Shown here piece after piece: positions 1-6,955 of a stretch of DNA of 10,622 bases. Below the pieces are notes generated by a model. That model did not search any database, was not told the origin of the DNA, and worked only from the letters and a program-made list of their open reading frames with translations. Location: the NCBI GenBank assembly GCA_017515355.1, contig JAFWGD010000174.1, forward strand, positions 1 to 10,622. The letters are read 5' to 3'. The translations under genes were made by a program, and so were the position numbers. This DNA comes from Coriobacteriales bacterium. GTDB lineage: Bacteria; Actinomycetota; Coriobacteriia; Coriobacteriales; CADBOM01. Every line of letters begins with the position of its first letter. The stretch's first letter is position 1.

Positions 1-21
1 GCGCTAGTTGGATTCGAGAAC

Positions 22-2352
22 CTACTTGAGGGCGCGCTTGGAGAGCGAGCCCTTGTATTTGGCCACGAGGACCGTGAGGACGATTGCGATGATCGCCATG
101 ACGAGGCCCGCGATGATGCTGCCCCAAGCTATCGCCATGTTGCCCGATGCGATGATCTGGGCCGCTCCGTTGACGAAGTATCCAAGTGGCATGACCGTGT
201 TGAGCGCGTCTGCGAAGTTGAAGAGCGCGTCGGGGGTGGCGAAGAACCCGCAGCAGAAGATCTGCAGCGCGAGCAGCACGGCGGCGATCGCCATGCCGAG
301 CATGCCGCAGGAGAGCCTCAGGAACTGCATGATTGCGACGAAGCAGATCGACGCGATGAGCGAGAGCGCGAAGAGCGGAAGTATCGTGGCGGGGTTGCCA
401 GCGAATGCCAGGGCGCTCACGACGGAGACGATGAGTGCCTGCACGATGGCGATGAGCGCATAGGGGATGAGTCCGCCGAGGGCGACCTTGCGTGCGGATG
501 CCCGCGTTGAGAGGAAGCGCCTTTCGACCGGTTCGCGTAGCATCGCGGTGAGCATGGCGCCGATCCACAGGGCGATTGCGAGGAAGAGCGGCAGGCCCGC
601 GGCGCTTCTGTCGGCGAACGAGGTGTTCCAGACCGCGGAGACGCTCACCGAGTCGAGCGCGCTGCCGTCGTCGAGGATCTGCTCGTAACCCTTCATGTCG
701 CGCTCGGCGTCCTTGATCGCGTCCTCGAGCTCCATCGCCTCCTCGTGCGCAGTGGAGAGGAAGGAGCCGATCATCGACGATGCGCTGCCGAGTTGGCCGC
801 CGATGTCGCCCATTCCGGATGTGCTGGCAGCGATGCCGTCGAGCGCCGAGGCGATTCCGCCGGAGAGCTGGGTCATCTGATTCATCGCATCGCTCATCGC
901 GGCGACGCCATCGCCAGCGCCCTCAAGGCCGGTCGAGACCCCATCAAGCGTTCCGGACATGATCGCGTAGCTCATGCCTGCGCCCTGCAACGCCGCATTG
1001 TTGTTCTCCACGATGGTCTGGATGCCATTGGCGCCTGCGACGATCGCGTTGGCAAGTGGGATCATGTGTGTTTGATCGGTGTCCTCGGAGGTGCCGATCT
1101 TGGTGGCGATGTCGGTCAGGGTCGTTCCGATGGACGCCAGCTCGCTGCTGGCGTTGCTGGCAGCCGAGGAGATGCTGGATGCCTGGGAGAGAATCGAGCT
1201 CTGGGAGCTCTCGATGTTGTCGAGGTGCCCGGAGATCTGCTGGTCATCGGAGTCTTCTGGGTCGAGCAGCGCCCTGATCTCGGAGACCTCGCCTAGCGTC
1301 GTGTTGGCGTTGGAGGAGATCGAGTCGGCTGCGCTCGAGATGGTGGAGAGGTCGGACTTGGCGCTCTCGATCCTGCCGAGAAGCGAGGAGGACTCATCCG
1401 CGTCGCCGATTGTCGTCGAGATCTCATCGAGGTCGGATGCGAGCTGCTGAGCCATCTGCGCGATGTTGGTGGCTGCCGCCGAGGTGCCGGCGTTCGATGC
1501 GCCCGATCCCTCGAGGTAGGAGCCCATGACCTGGTTGGTCTCCTTCAGGCCGTTTACGACCTCGGCAACCTGGTCGAGGCCTCCCGAGAGTCCCGAGGCG
1601 AGCTCGCTGATTCCATTGACGCCCTGGTCTAGCAGATGGCCGGCTTCGCTGAGCTGCGACATTCCCTCACCCATCGAGCCGAACGATGAGCCCATGGAGG
1701 AGAGTCCGCTCATCAGCGCGCCGAATGCCGTGTCGGCCATCATCGTGTTGCGCGCGACGGAGTTGGAATCCTCGGCTAGGTCGGCGACTATGTCGGTGTT
1801 CTTGTTGAACTCGCTGAAGAGGTTCGAGATGTACATCTTGGATATCTGCGACTGGATGTTGTCCTCCGCCTCGGCCCACATCTGCTTCGAATACTCGTTG
1901 GCGATGTAGCCGGCCGCCTCGTTGTATCGCACGCGGATCGACACGCTCTCATCGAACTCGTTGCCCGAGCCGATGCTCACGATCTTTCTCGAGAAGTCCT
2001 CGGGAATCGTGCACGAGAGCGCATATTCGTTGCTCCTCAGCCCATTCTTCGCGTCCTCGGCATCGGTGATCTTCCAATGGAAGCCGTAGTTCTCGTGCTT
2101 GAGCGTATTGACGAGCTTGTCGCCGTAGTTGATCTGCTCGCCATCGAGCTCGGTCCCTTCGTCGAGGTTGACGAGCGCGACGGTTGCAGAGATTCCCTCG
2201 GTCGAGGTCGATGCGAAGATCCATACGCCGGCGAGCGCGACGAGCAGCGGCACCAGCACCAGGAAGAGCGCGGTGAGGGCAGGGCGCTTCGAGCTCAGGG
2301 ACTTGAATTCCCTGGTGGCGCTCATGCGTATGTTCCTCGTCACGAATCCCAT
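22..2352 (-). CDS. YhgE/Pip-family membrane protein (ABC-2-like)
   Basis: A 776-residue envelope protein with the YhgE/Pip layout. One N-terminal membrane helix lies at about residues 26-48. A long extracytoplasmic domain (about 50-580) is rich in Ser, Ala, Gly and Asn, with regularly spaced Gly/Leu around 210-270 and coiled-coil-like stretches. About five C-terminal helices follow near 587-605, 627-651, 657-678, 682-704 and 742-764, ending in a short basic tail. Family members include the phage infection protein Pip of Lactococcus and the YhgE/EsaA proteins, and the C-terminal part resembles ABC-2 permeases; the transported substrate is not known. The start codon lies 3 bases after the stop of the ATPase-like gene, so the two are almost surely cotranscribed and perhaps translationally coupled. 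A GGAAG lies 7 bases before this ATG. A second ATG at codon 10, with GAGGAA 7 bases upstream, is an alternative start. The family call is firm; the function is inferred. Confidence 0.88.
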   Translation of the reverse strand: MGFVTRNIRMSATREFKSLSSKRPALTALFLVLVPLLVALAGVWIFASTSTEGISATVALVNLDEGTELDGEQINYGDKLVNTLKHENYGFHWKITDAEDAKNGLRSNEYALSCTIPEDFSRKIVSIGSGNEFDESVSIRVRYNEAAGYIANEYSKQMWAEAEDNIQSQISKMYISNLFSEFNKNTDIVADLAEDSNSVARNTMMADTAFGALMSGLSSMGSSFGSMGEGMSQLSEAGHLLDQGVNGISELASGLSGGLDQVAEVVNGLKETNQVMGSYLEGSGASNAGTSAAATNIAQMAQQLASDLDEISTTIGDADESSSLLGRIESAKSDLSTISSAADSISSNANTTLGEVSEIRALLDPEDSDDQQISGHLDNIESSQSSILSQASSISSAASNASSELASIGTTLTDIATKIGTSEDTDQTHMIPLANAIVAGANGIQTIVENNNAALQGAGMSYAIMSGTLDGVSTGLEGAGDGVAAMSDAMNQMTQLSGGIASALDGIAASTSGMGDIGGQLGSASSMIGSFLSTAHEEAMELEDAIKDAERDMKGYEQILDDGSALDSVSVSAVWNTSFADRSAAGLPLFLAIALWIGAMLTAMLREPVERRFLSTRASARKVALGGLIPYALIAIVQALIVSVVSALAFAGNPATILPLFALSLIASICFVAIMQFLRLSCGMLGMAIAAVLLALQIFCCGFFATPDALFNFADALNTVMPLGYFVNGAAQIIASGNMAIAWGSIIAGLVMAIIAIVLTVLVAKYKGSLSKRALK

Positions 2353-2355
2353 TGC

Positions 2356-3303
2356 CTAGCTTCCAATCGCTATGCACTCATCTGCATATTTCGCGTAAAG
2401 ATCGTCGGAAAGGCCGATGACGAAGGCGATTCCCTGCGTCTTGGCCACGTTCGAGAGGTAGTTGAGCATGTGCAGCGTGTCCTGTGCGCCCATGCCGGTT
2501 TCGATGTCGTCGATGACGATCGTCGAAGGCGAGCCGATCGAGGCGAGCGCGATTCCGAGCCTGATCCTGTCATGAGGCTCGATCGTCGCGACCTTCTCGG
2601 ACTCGATGCCGTCGAGGTCCCAGTCCTCGAGGAGCTGGTCGACGTCGTCGTCCTTCGCGCGGCGGCGCAGCATCGAGAGGTCCTTGATGACCGATTGCTC
2701 TACTGTGAGCTGGTCGTCGAGGTCGTTGAGCCCCTTGAAGAGCGCGATGCCGACAGTGGACTTGAGCTGCTTGGCCGGCTTGCTGGCAACAGCCCCGTCG
2801 ATCGAGATGCCGCCGGAGGTGGGCTTCGCGAGGCCCGCTATCGTGAGCAGCAGCGCCTTGCGTGCGGCGGTGGGTCCGGTGATGGCTATTACGCTGGGAG
2901 CTTCGATGCCGAAGGTGGTCGCCCCGATGAGCTCCTTGCCATCGAGCTCTAGCGCAATCGAGTCGAAGGCGAGCTTCGCGAAGGGCTTGGGTTCGGCCAA
3001 CGCTATGTGCTCGGCAACCCAGGGGACGAACTCGGCGGTCTCGTCTTCGCCAACCTCGGCAAGCTCACCGTCCTCGGGTTCGACAACGATGTTGCTATCG
3101 ATCTCGGGAAGCGTTTCGGCAAGCGCTGCGGTATCGGCTTCGGGGGCAACGGCAGGCTCGGGCACGGCCTCCGAAATCTCGGAAGCTGCCTCTTCGCCAA
3201 CCTTGTCTTGCATATCAAGATTTAAGGTATCGTCCAGCTCGTTTTCTGCGAAACCCATGCGCAAAAAATCGCCTTTCAAATTACTGCTGCGTTTAAGGTG
3301 CAT
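2356..3303 (-). CDS. Degenerate ABC-ATPase-like protein with acidic N-terminal extension
   Basis: A 315-residue protein in two parts. Residues 16-105 are very acidic (Glu/Asp/Ala/Pro) and probably disordered. Residues 110-315 follow the order of an ABC nucleotide-binding domain: a beta-strand region at 112-123, a P-loop-like site at 143-150, 'PTSGGISIDG' at 161-170 (as in 'P.sG.i.idG' of true ABC ATPases), 'LTVEQSV' at 199-205, and a Walker-B-like TIVIDD at 261-266. Most catalytic motifs are changed. Walker A reads GPTAARKA, so Lys149 is kept but two glycines and the Ser/Thr are lost. The LSGGQ position reads IEPHD (241-245), the Q-loop Gln aligns with Phe189, the catalytic Glu is Asp266, and the H-loop His aligns with Ser299. 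It lies 3 bases before the YhgE/Pip gene, so it is probably its cytoplasmic partner. The ATG at codon 16 (base 3258) has GAAAGG 13 bases upstream and may be the true start; the first ATG has no ribosome binding site. Confidence 0.8.
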   Translation of the reverse strand: MHLKRSSNLKGDFLRMGFAENELDDTLNLDMQDKVGEEAASEISEAVPEPAVAPEADTAALAETLPEIDSNIVVEPEDGELAEVGEDETAEFVPWVAEHIALAEPKPFAKLAFDSIALELDGKELIGATTFGIEAPSVIAITGPTAARKALLLTIAGLAKPTSGGISIDGAVASKPAKQLKSTVGIALFKGLNDLDDQLTVEQSVIKDLSMLRRRAKDDDVDQLLEDWDLDGIESEKVATIEPHDRIRLGIALASIGSPSTIVIDDIETGMGAQDTLHMLNYLSNVAKTQGIAFVIGLSDDLYAKYADECIAIGS

Positions 3304-3313
3304 TTACAAGCAA

Positions 3314-3345
3314 ATGATAACGCAGAACAGGGACGTTTTTGTCAA
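3314..3345 (-). promoter_or_regulatory. Candidate promoter for the ATPase-like/YhgE unit
   Basis: On the minus strand a perfect -35 TTGACA (3345-3340) is followed by TATCAT (3319-3314, five of six to TATAAT). The 20-base spacer is longer than ideal. Transcription would start near 3307, almost on the ATG at 3303, which favours translation from the second ATG at 3258. Sequence match only. Confidence 0.35.
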
Positions 3346-3413
3346 GAATGCTGCCTAAAACCGCTATATGCTCCCTCAAGCGCCATCATAAGCGCAAGGC
3401 GATCTCGAAAAGC

Positions 3414-3443
3414 TTGACAGGTGCGGTGCAAGCAGCGCTAAAT
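3414..3443 (+). promoter_or_regulatory. Candidate promoter upstream of the glycosyltransferase-like gene
   Basis: TTGACA (3414-3419), a perfect -35, is followed after 18 bases by CTAAAT (3438-3443), a weak -10 with three of six matches. The next gene starts at 3527, so the leader would be about 75 bases and would contain the hairpin at 3490-3507. The -35 is convincing; the -10 is not. Confidence 0.3.
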
Positions 3444-3489
3444 CCAAAAATCCAAAGCGCGAAATTGCAATTGGCGTTATCCTAAAAGT

Positions 3490-3507
3490 TAGGTGATTTC
3501 GCACCTA
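3490..3507. promoter_or_regulatory. Short inverted repeat before the glycosyltransferase-like gene
   Basis: TAGGTG and CACCTA form a perfect 6-bp inverted repeat around a 6-base centre (ATTTCG), ending 19 bases before the ATG at 3527. It could be an operator or a small leader hairpin. The stem is short, so it may be chance. Confidence 0.25.
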
Positions 3508-3526
3508 TTTCTGCTTTGATCGACGA

Positions 3527-4666
3527 ATGAAGAGGGCCCAGTTGAACCAGCTTGCAATCGCAATATCGCTTACCGGCTACGAGCACATCGATTTCGAGTG
3601 CCTCTCGACTGTGGCGAACCAGTCGCGCCGCACCTTCGAGGTCATCTGCGTCGGCCCCGACCTCAGTGCATATCGCGAGATCGCCGAGATGGTCGAACTG
3701 CCCGATCCCAGCGAGGAGATCACGCTCCCGCGCGGGTATTCCAACCTCGCCGAGATCTTCCAGATGCTCGCGGTGCGCGACATCCCGATCAGCTTCATCG
3801 ACTGCGATGGCAGCCTCGACAAGCAGCGCGCCATCGCGTTAGCCGAGGCCGACAGCGAGGCGATCATCTTCATGGACAACGCGCTGATATTGCAGCCGCG
3901 CGCGGTTGCCTACGCGCTGACCAAGCTGCAGAATTTCGAATGCGACATCGTGCGCTTCCATAGCCGCCGCTTCGACTATGCAGTCGGCAAGTACGTCTCG
4001 ATCAGGCTGTCGGGAATGGCGCGCGCCGAGGTCGATTCGCTGCCTTCGTTCGTGCCTTCGGAGCGCAGCGGCACGCTCTTCACAGACATGGATTCGCGGC
4101 TTGACGACAAGATTTTCAAGGTCGATCTGCTGCGCAGCGTAGAGGGTGGATTCCGCGCGAAGGGCGCTATGGAGCCAGAGCCCTTCGTTCTCCAGGCGCT
4201 CGCCAAGGCGAACAAGGTTGCATCGATGAACATCGCGCTGACCGAGCGCGCTTTCGACTCGAACGATTTCGCAGATCTCGCCGAGGCAGATTGGAACGAC
4301 CGCATCAGCCCGCTGATCGCGCTGGCTGGCAGCCCGGAGATGGGGGAGGGAGGCGAGTTCCAGCAGGCCTATCGCAGGTGGCTGGCCCATACGTGTGCGG
4401 AGGCGGTCGAGAGCGCCTCGCCCGAGGCCCGTCGCGGAGTTATCGAGAACATCCGAAAGCGCGTGATCCCGCTGCTCGGGCTTAGCGACGCCGAGCCCGG
4501 CTATTACGCGGACGATGAGGCGCTCGAAGTGATGACTACGATCGCCGAGCACCCGGCGGCGGAGTTCGACGCGTGCATGAGGGCGCGCGACGAGCGCTTG
4601 GCGGCCGAGCTCGAGCGCATGGAGCGCGAAATGATGGAAAGGCGTCGCGGACAGGCGACGAGCTAG
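3527..4666 (+). CDS. Glycosyltransferase family 2-like (GT-A fold) protein, DXD motif degenerate
   Basis: A 379-residue soluble protein with no signal peptide or membrane helix. Residues 8-43 follow the start of family 2 glycosyltransferases: a hydrophobic strand, 'ECLSTVANQS' (compare 'eCLdSvlnQt'), then 'FEVICV'. Residues 99-126 match the segment before and around the DXD site ('AEADSEAIIFMDNALILQP'), and 'FECDIVRF' at 137-144 is also typical. 'DDKIFKVDLL' at 193-202 and 'EPEPFVLQALAKANKV' at 216-231 match the 'nKlFrrdlL' and 'ED..f.l.al..akkv' blocks of the family. The DXD site reads Asp117-Asn-Ala, so metal and nucleotide-sugar binding is doubtful. The C-terminal third (about 275-379) is helical and ends in a charged Glu/Arg-rich stretch. 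The ATG at 3527 is the only usable start, because TGA lies in frame at 3494-3496, yet no Shine-Dalgarno sequence precedes it. The acceptor is unknown. It is probably cotranscribed with the reductase 45 bases downstream. Confidence 0.72.
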   Translation: MKRAQLNQLAIAISLTGYEHIDFECLSTVANQSRRTFEVICVGPDLSAYREIAEMVELPDPSEEITLPRGYSNLAEIFQMLAVRDIPISFIDCDGSLDKQRAIALAEADSEAIIFMDNALILQPRAVAYALTKLQNFECDIVRFHSRRFDYAVGKYVSIRLSGMARAEVDSLPSFVPSERSGTLFTDMDSRLDDKIFKVDLLRSVEGGFRAKGAMEPEPFVLQALAKANKVASMNIALTERAFDSNDFADLAEADWNDRISPLIALAGSPEMGEGGEFQQAYRRWLAHTCAEAVESASPEARRGVIENIRKRVIPLLGLSDAEPGYYADDEALEVMTTIAEHPAAEFDACMRARDERLAAELERMEREMMERRRGQATS

Positions 4667-4711
4667 CAAGGAAACGGCTAACAGGAAGCAAACAAGGCAA
4701 AGGAGTGGAAC

Positions 4712-6682
4712 ATGTTCGAGTGCAAGTACCCACATCTTTTCGAGCCGATATTCTTGGCAGACGTCTACTTCAAGAACCGCATCTTCGCGGCACCGCAGGG
4801 CACCAGCTTCTCGACCTACGGCAACCAGCCGACGGCCGAGACCATGATGTTCTACGAGCGCAAGGCGATGGGTGGCTGCGCGGCGGTCTGCTATGGAGAT
4901 GCCACGGTTGACAGCGTTCTCGCGCTTGGAAATGGCCCGCACATCCACATGGACGACCGCAGCAACGGCGTGCATCTCAACCGCATGGCCCGTTGCGTCA
5001 TGCGCCACGGCGCGGTTGCCTCCATCGAGCTCAACCACTGCGGCTCGTCGGCGAGGGTCTCCTTCGACCGAGGCGAGAAGATCTACGGCGCCATCGCTTC
5101 CGACACCGCCAACTTCCACCATGCCGGCGACATCATCGCCTACGAGATGCCGCAGGACATCATCGATATGACGATCGAGAAGTTCGCCAGCGCCGCTGCG
5201 CTCGCAAAGCGCGCGGGCTTCCAGATGGTCACGCTGCACGGCGGCCACGGCTGGCTGCTCACTCAGTTCATGCATCCGTCGAACAACCGCAAGGACGAGT
5301 GGGGCGGCTCGTTCGAGAACAGGATGCACTTCCCGTTGGCCGTATGTGAGGCGATCCGCAAGAGGTGCGGCAAGAACTTCGTCATCGACATGCGCATGTC
5401 TGGCAGCGAGATCTACGACGGCGGCTACGATCTCGACTATGGCATCGAGATCGCCAAGGCGCTCGACGGCCACGTCGACCTGATCCACGTCTCCGCCGGC
5501 TGCCATGAGCGCGACGAGGTCTTTACTATCACGCATCCCAACATGTTCCTCGAGGATGGCGTCAACGTGAAGTACGCCGCCGCGATCAAGAAGCACGTGC
5601 AGACACCGGTTGCGTGCGTGGGTTCGCTCAGCGATCCCGAGCAGATGGAGGAGATCATCGCCAGCGGAAAGGCCGACGTCATCGAGGTGGCGCGCGCACT
5701 CTCGGCCGACCCCGACCTGCCCAACAAGGCCAAGGCGGGCAAGCGCGAGGACATCCGCCAGTGCCTGCGCTGCCAGTCGTGCTTCTCGCACTTGATGCAG
5801 GGACAGGAGTACTCCTGCGCGATCAACCCGAAGATCGGCTGGAACTTCGAGCAGAAGTACCCGCGCGTCGAGGCCGACCCGAAGAAGGTCGTTGTCGTTG
5901 GCGGCGGAATCGCGGGCATGACCGCGGCGATCACCGCCAAGAAGCGCGGCCATGAGGTCATCTTGCTCGAGAAGGGCGATCGCCTCGGCGGCGTGCTGCG
6001 CTGCGAGAAGGACGTTCCCTTCAAGTTCCATCTAGAGCAGTACCTCGACTTGCAGGAGCGCATCGTAGGCGAGCTCGGCATCGAGGTGCGCCTCAACACC
6101 GAGGCAACCCCGGAGTTGGTCGAGTCGCTCGGCGCCGACAACGTGATCTGCGCGATCGGCGCGGAGGAGTTCGTCCCGCCGATTCCAGGCATCGACAAGC
6201 CTAACGTGGTCTCGGCGATCGACGTCTACAAGGACATCTCGCTGGCGGGGAAGAAGGCCGTCATCCTCGGCGGTGGACTCGTTGGCAGCGAGCTTTCGGT
6301 CTACCTTGCGATGAATGGCATCGAGTGCAGCGTGCTCGAGATGGCGCCTGAGCTCAATTGCGCCGGCAACATCCTGCAGGCCAATGCGCTCAACCTCCAG
6401 TTCGCGAAGTATGGCATCGACGTCAACACCTCCACCAAGGCGGTCGAGATTCTCGATGATGGTGTGCGCGCGGAGACCCCCGATGGCGAGAAGATCTTCA
6501 AGGGCGATGTGGTGATCACCGCGATGGGCATGAAGGCCAAGCGCGACGAGGCGCTCGCGATGCGCTGGACCGCGCCGCAGTTCGACCTGGTAGGAGACGC
6601 CGTGGTTGCCCAGAGCCTGCGCGAGGCGAACTGGGGAGCCTATCAGGCAGCCCTCAACGTTGGAATCCGCGAGGTGATCTAG
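4712..6682 (+). CDS. FMN/FAD/4Fe-4S NADH:flavin oxidoreductase (2,4-dienoyl-CoA reductase/BaiCD type)
   Basis: A 656-residue cytoplasmic reductase close in length to FadH (about 670) and BaiCD (about 640). Residues 1-345 form the old-yellow-enzyme TIM barrel: KNR at 21-23, NHCG at 108-111, HGGHGWLLTQF at 176-186, DEWGGSFENR at 195-204 and GCHE with His265. A 4Fe-4S site follows at Cys351, 354, 357 and 369 (C-x2-C-x2-C-x11-C; E. coli FadH has x3 in the second gap). A FAD-binding GGGIAG lies at 397-402 and a second dinucleotide-binding GGGLVG at 520-525. Electrons should pass from NAD(P)H through FAD and the cluster to FMN and then to an activated C=C bond. The usual active-site Tyr of FadH (Tyr166) aligns with Trp181, and Ser112 replaces the Arg of the 'HxGR' motif, so the substrate is probably not a standard dienoyl-CoA. 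AGGAG lies 6 bases before the ATG. The family is certain; the substrate is unknown. Confidence 0.93.
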   Translation: MFECKYPHLFEPIFLADVYFKNRIFAAPQGTSFSTYGNQPTAETMMFYERKAMGGCAAVCYGDATVDSVLALGNGPHIHMDDRSNGVHLNRMARCVMRHGAVASIELNHCGSSARVSFDRGEKIYGAIASDTANFHHAGDIIAYEMPQDIIDMTIEKFASAAALAKRAGFQMVTLHGGHGWLLTQFMHPSNNRKDEWGGSFENRMHFPLAVCEAIRKRCGKNFVIDMRMSGSEIYDGGYDLDYGIEIAKALDGHVDLIHVSAGCHERDEVFTITHPNMFLEDGVNVKYAAAIKKHVQTPVACVGSLSDPEQMEEIIASGKADVIEVARALSADPDLPNKAKAGKREDIRQCLRCQSCFSHLMQGQEYSCAINPKIGWNFEQKYPRVEADPKKVVVVGGGIAGMTAAITAKKRGHEVILLEKGDRLGGVLRCEKDVPFKFHLEQYLDLQERIVGELGIEVRLNTEATPELVESLGADNVICAIGAEEFVPPIPGIDKPNVVSAIDVYKDISLAGKKAVILGGGLVGSELSVYLAMNGIECSVLEMAPELNCAGNILQANALNLQFAKYGIDVNTSTKAVEILDDGVRAETPDGEKIFKGDVVITAMGMKAKRDEALAMRWTAPQFDLVGDAVVAQSLREANWGAYQAALNVGIREVI

Positions 6683-6717
6683 GGCAGGCGGCTAGCGCCT
6701 TCGCAACAGCACTGACC

Positions 6718-6753
6718 AGTAAGGGCGTGGCGCTACTGTGCTGCGCCCTTACT
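6718..6753. terminator. Hairpin after the reductase gene, probable terminator
   Basis: AGTAAGGGCG (6718-6727) and CGCCCTTACT (6744-6753) form a perfect 10-bp stem with a 16-base loop, 35 bases after the reductase stop codon. Only a short run of T (6752-6755, interrupted) follows, so intrinsic termination would be weak. Its place between two separately controlled genes supports a terminator role. A smaller 5-bp hairpin (AGGCG/CGCCT) sits upstream at 6686-6700. Confidence 0.55.
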
Positions 6754-6859
6754 TTCGCTACGCCGATAGCCCATTTCGCCACTCAGTATCCCAAACGGAC
6801 GCATATGTGAACCTGTTTAACCAATATTGACGCAGATAATTTGGGAAAAGCCCAGATTT

Positions 6860-6912
6860 GATGAATATTATTTGCAAATTCTTTCGAACATATGCATATT
6901 TTCGATTAGAAT
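6860..6912 (+). promoter_or_regulatory. AT-rich argR control region with ARG-box-like sites and -10 candidate
   Basis: This stretch is much richer in A/T than its surroundings. GATGAATATTATTTGCAAAT (6860-6879) carries both halves of an ARG box as known from B. subtilis and E. coli (ATGAAT, and a TTTGCAA right half), with one extra base between the halves. A weaker ATGCAT half-site begins 31 bases later at 6892, about three helical turns away. TAGAAT at 6907-6912 matches TATAAT at five of six positions; only a poor -35 (TCGAAC, 6884-6889) sits 17 bases upstream. GATAAT at 6835-6840 is another possible -10. Autoregulation by ArgR is the natural reading but is inferred. Confidence 0.42.
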
Positions 6913-6955
6913 GGTAAGGCACGCCCGAGAACCATCTCAGCCAAGTGGAGTAGCC

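Noticed and set aside
2077..2952. A 291-codon plus-strand open frame across the YhgE/ATPase-like junction.
   Set aside because: It is antisense to both genes, has biased charged and Val-rich composition, and has no recognisable domain.
3439..3456. Two adjacent copies of ATCCAAA in the divergent intergenic region.
   Set aside because: Too short, and they lie in a locally A-rich stretch; chance is a sufficient explanation.
3839..6031. A 730-codon open frame on the minus strand opposite the glycosyltransferase-like and reductase genes.
   Set aside because: It is antisense to two well-supported genes, its product has a His/Arg/Leu/Val-rich composition typical of the complement of GC-rich coding DNA, and no family motif is visible.
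6827..6955. A 43-residue N-terminal extension of ArgR from an upstream in-frame ATG.
   Set aside because: It would be encoded in the AT-rich control region, does not resemble the family, and a good ribosome site precedes the ATG at 6956.
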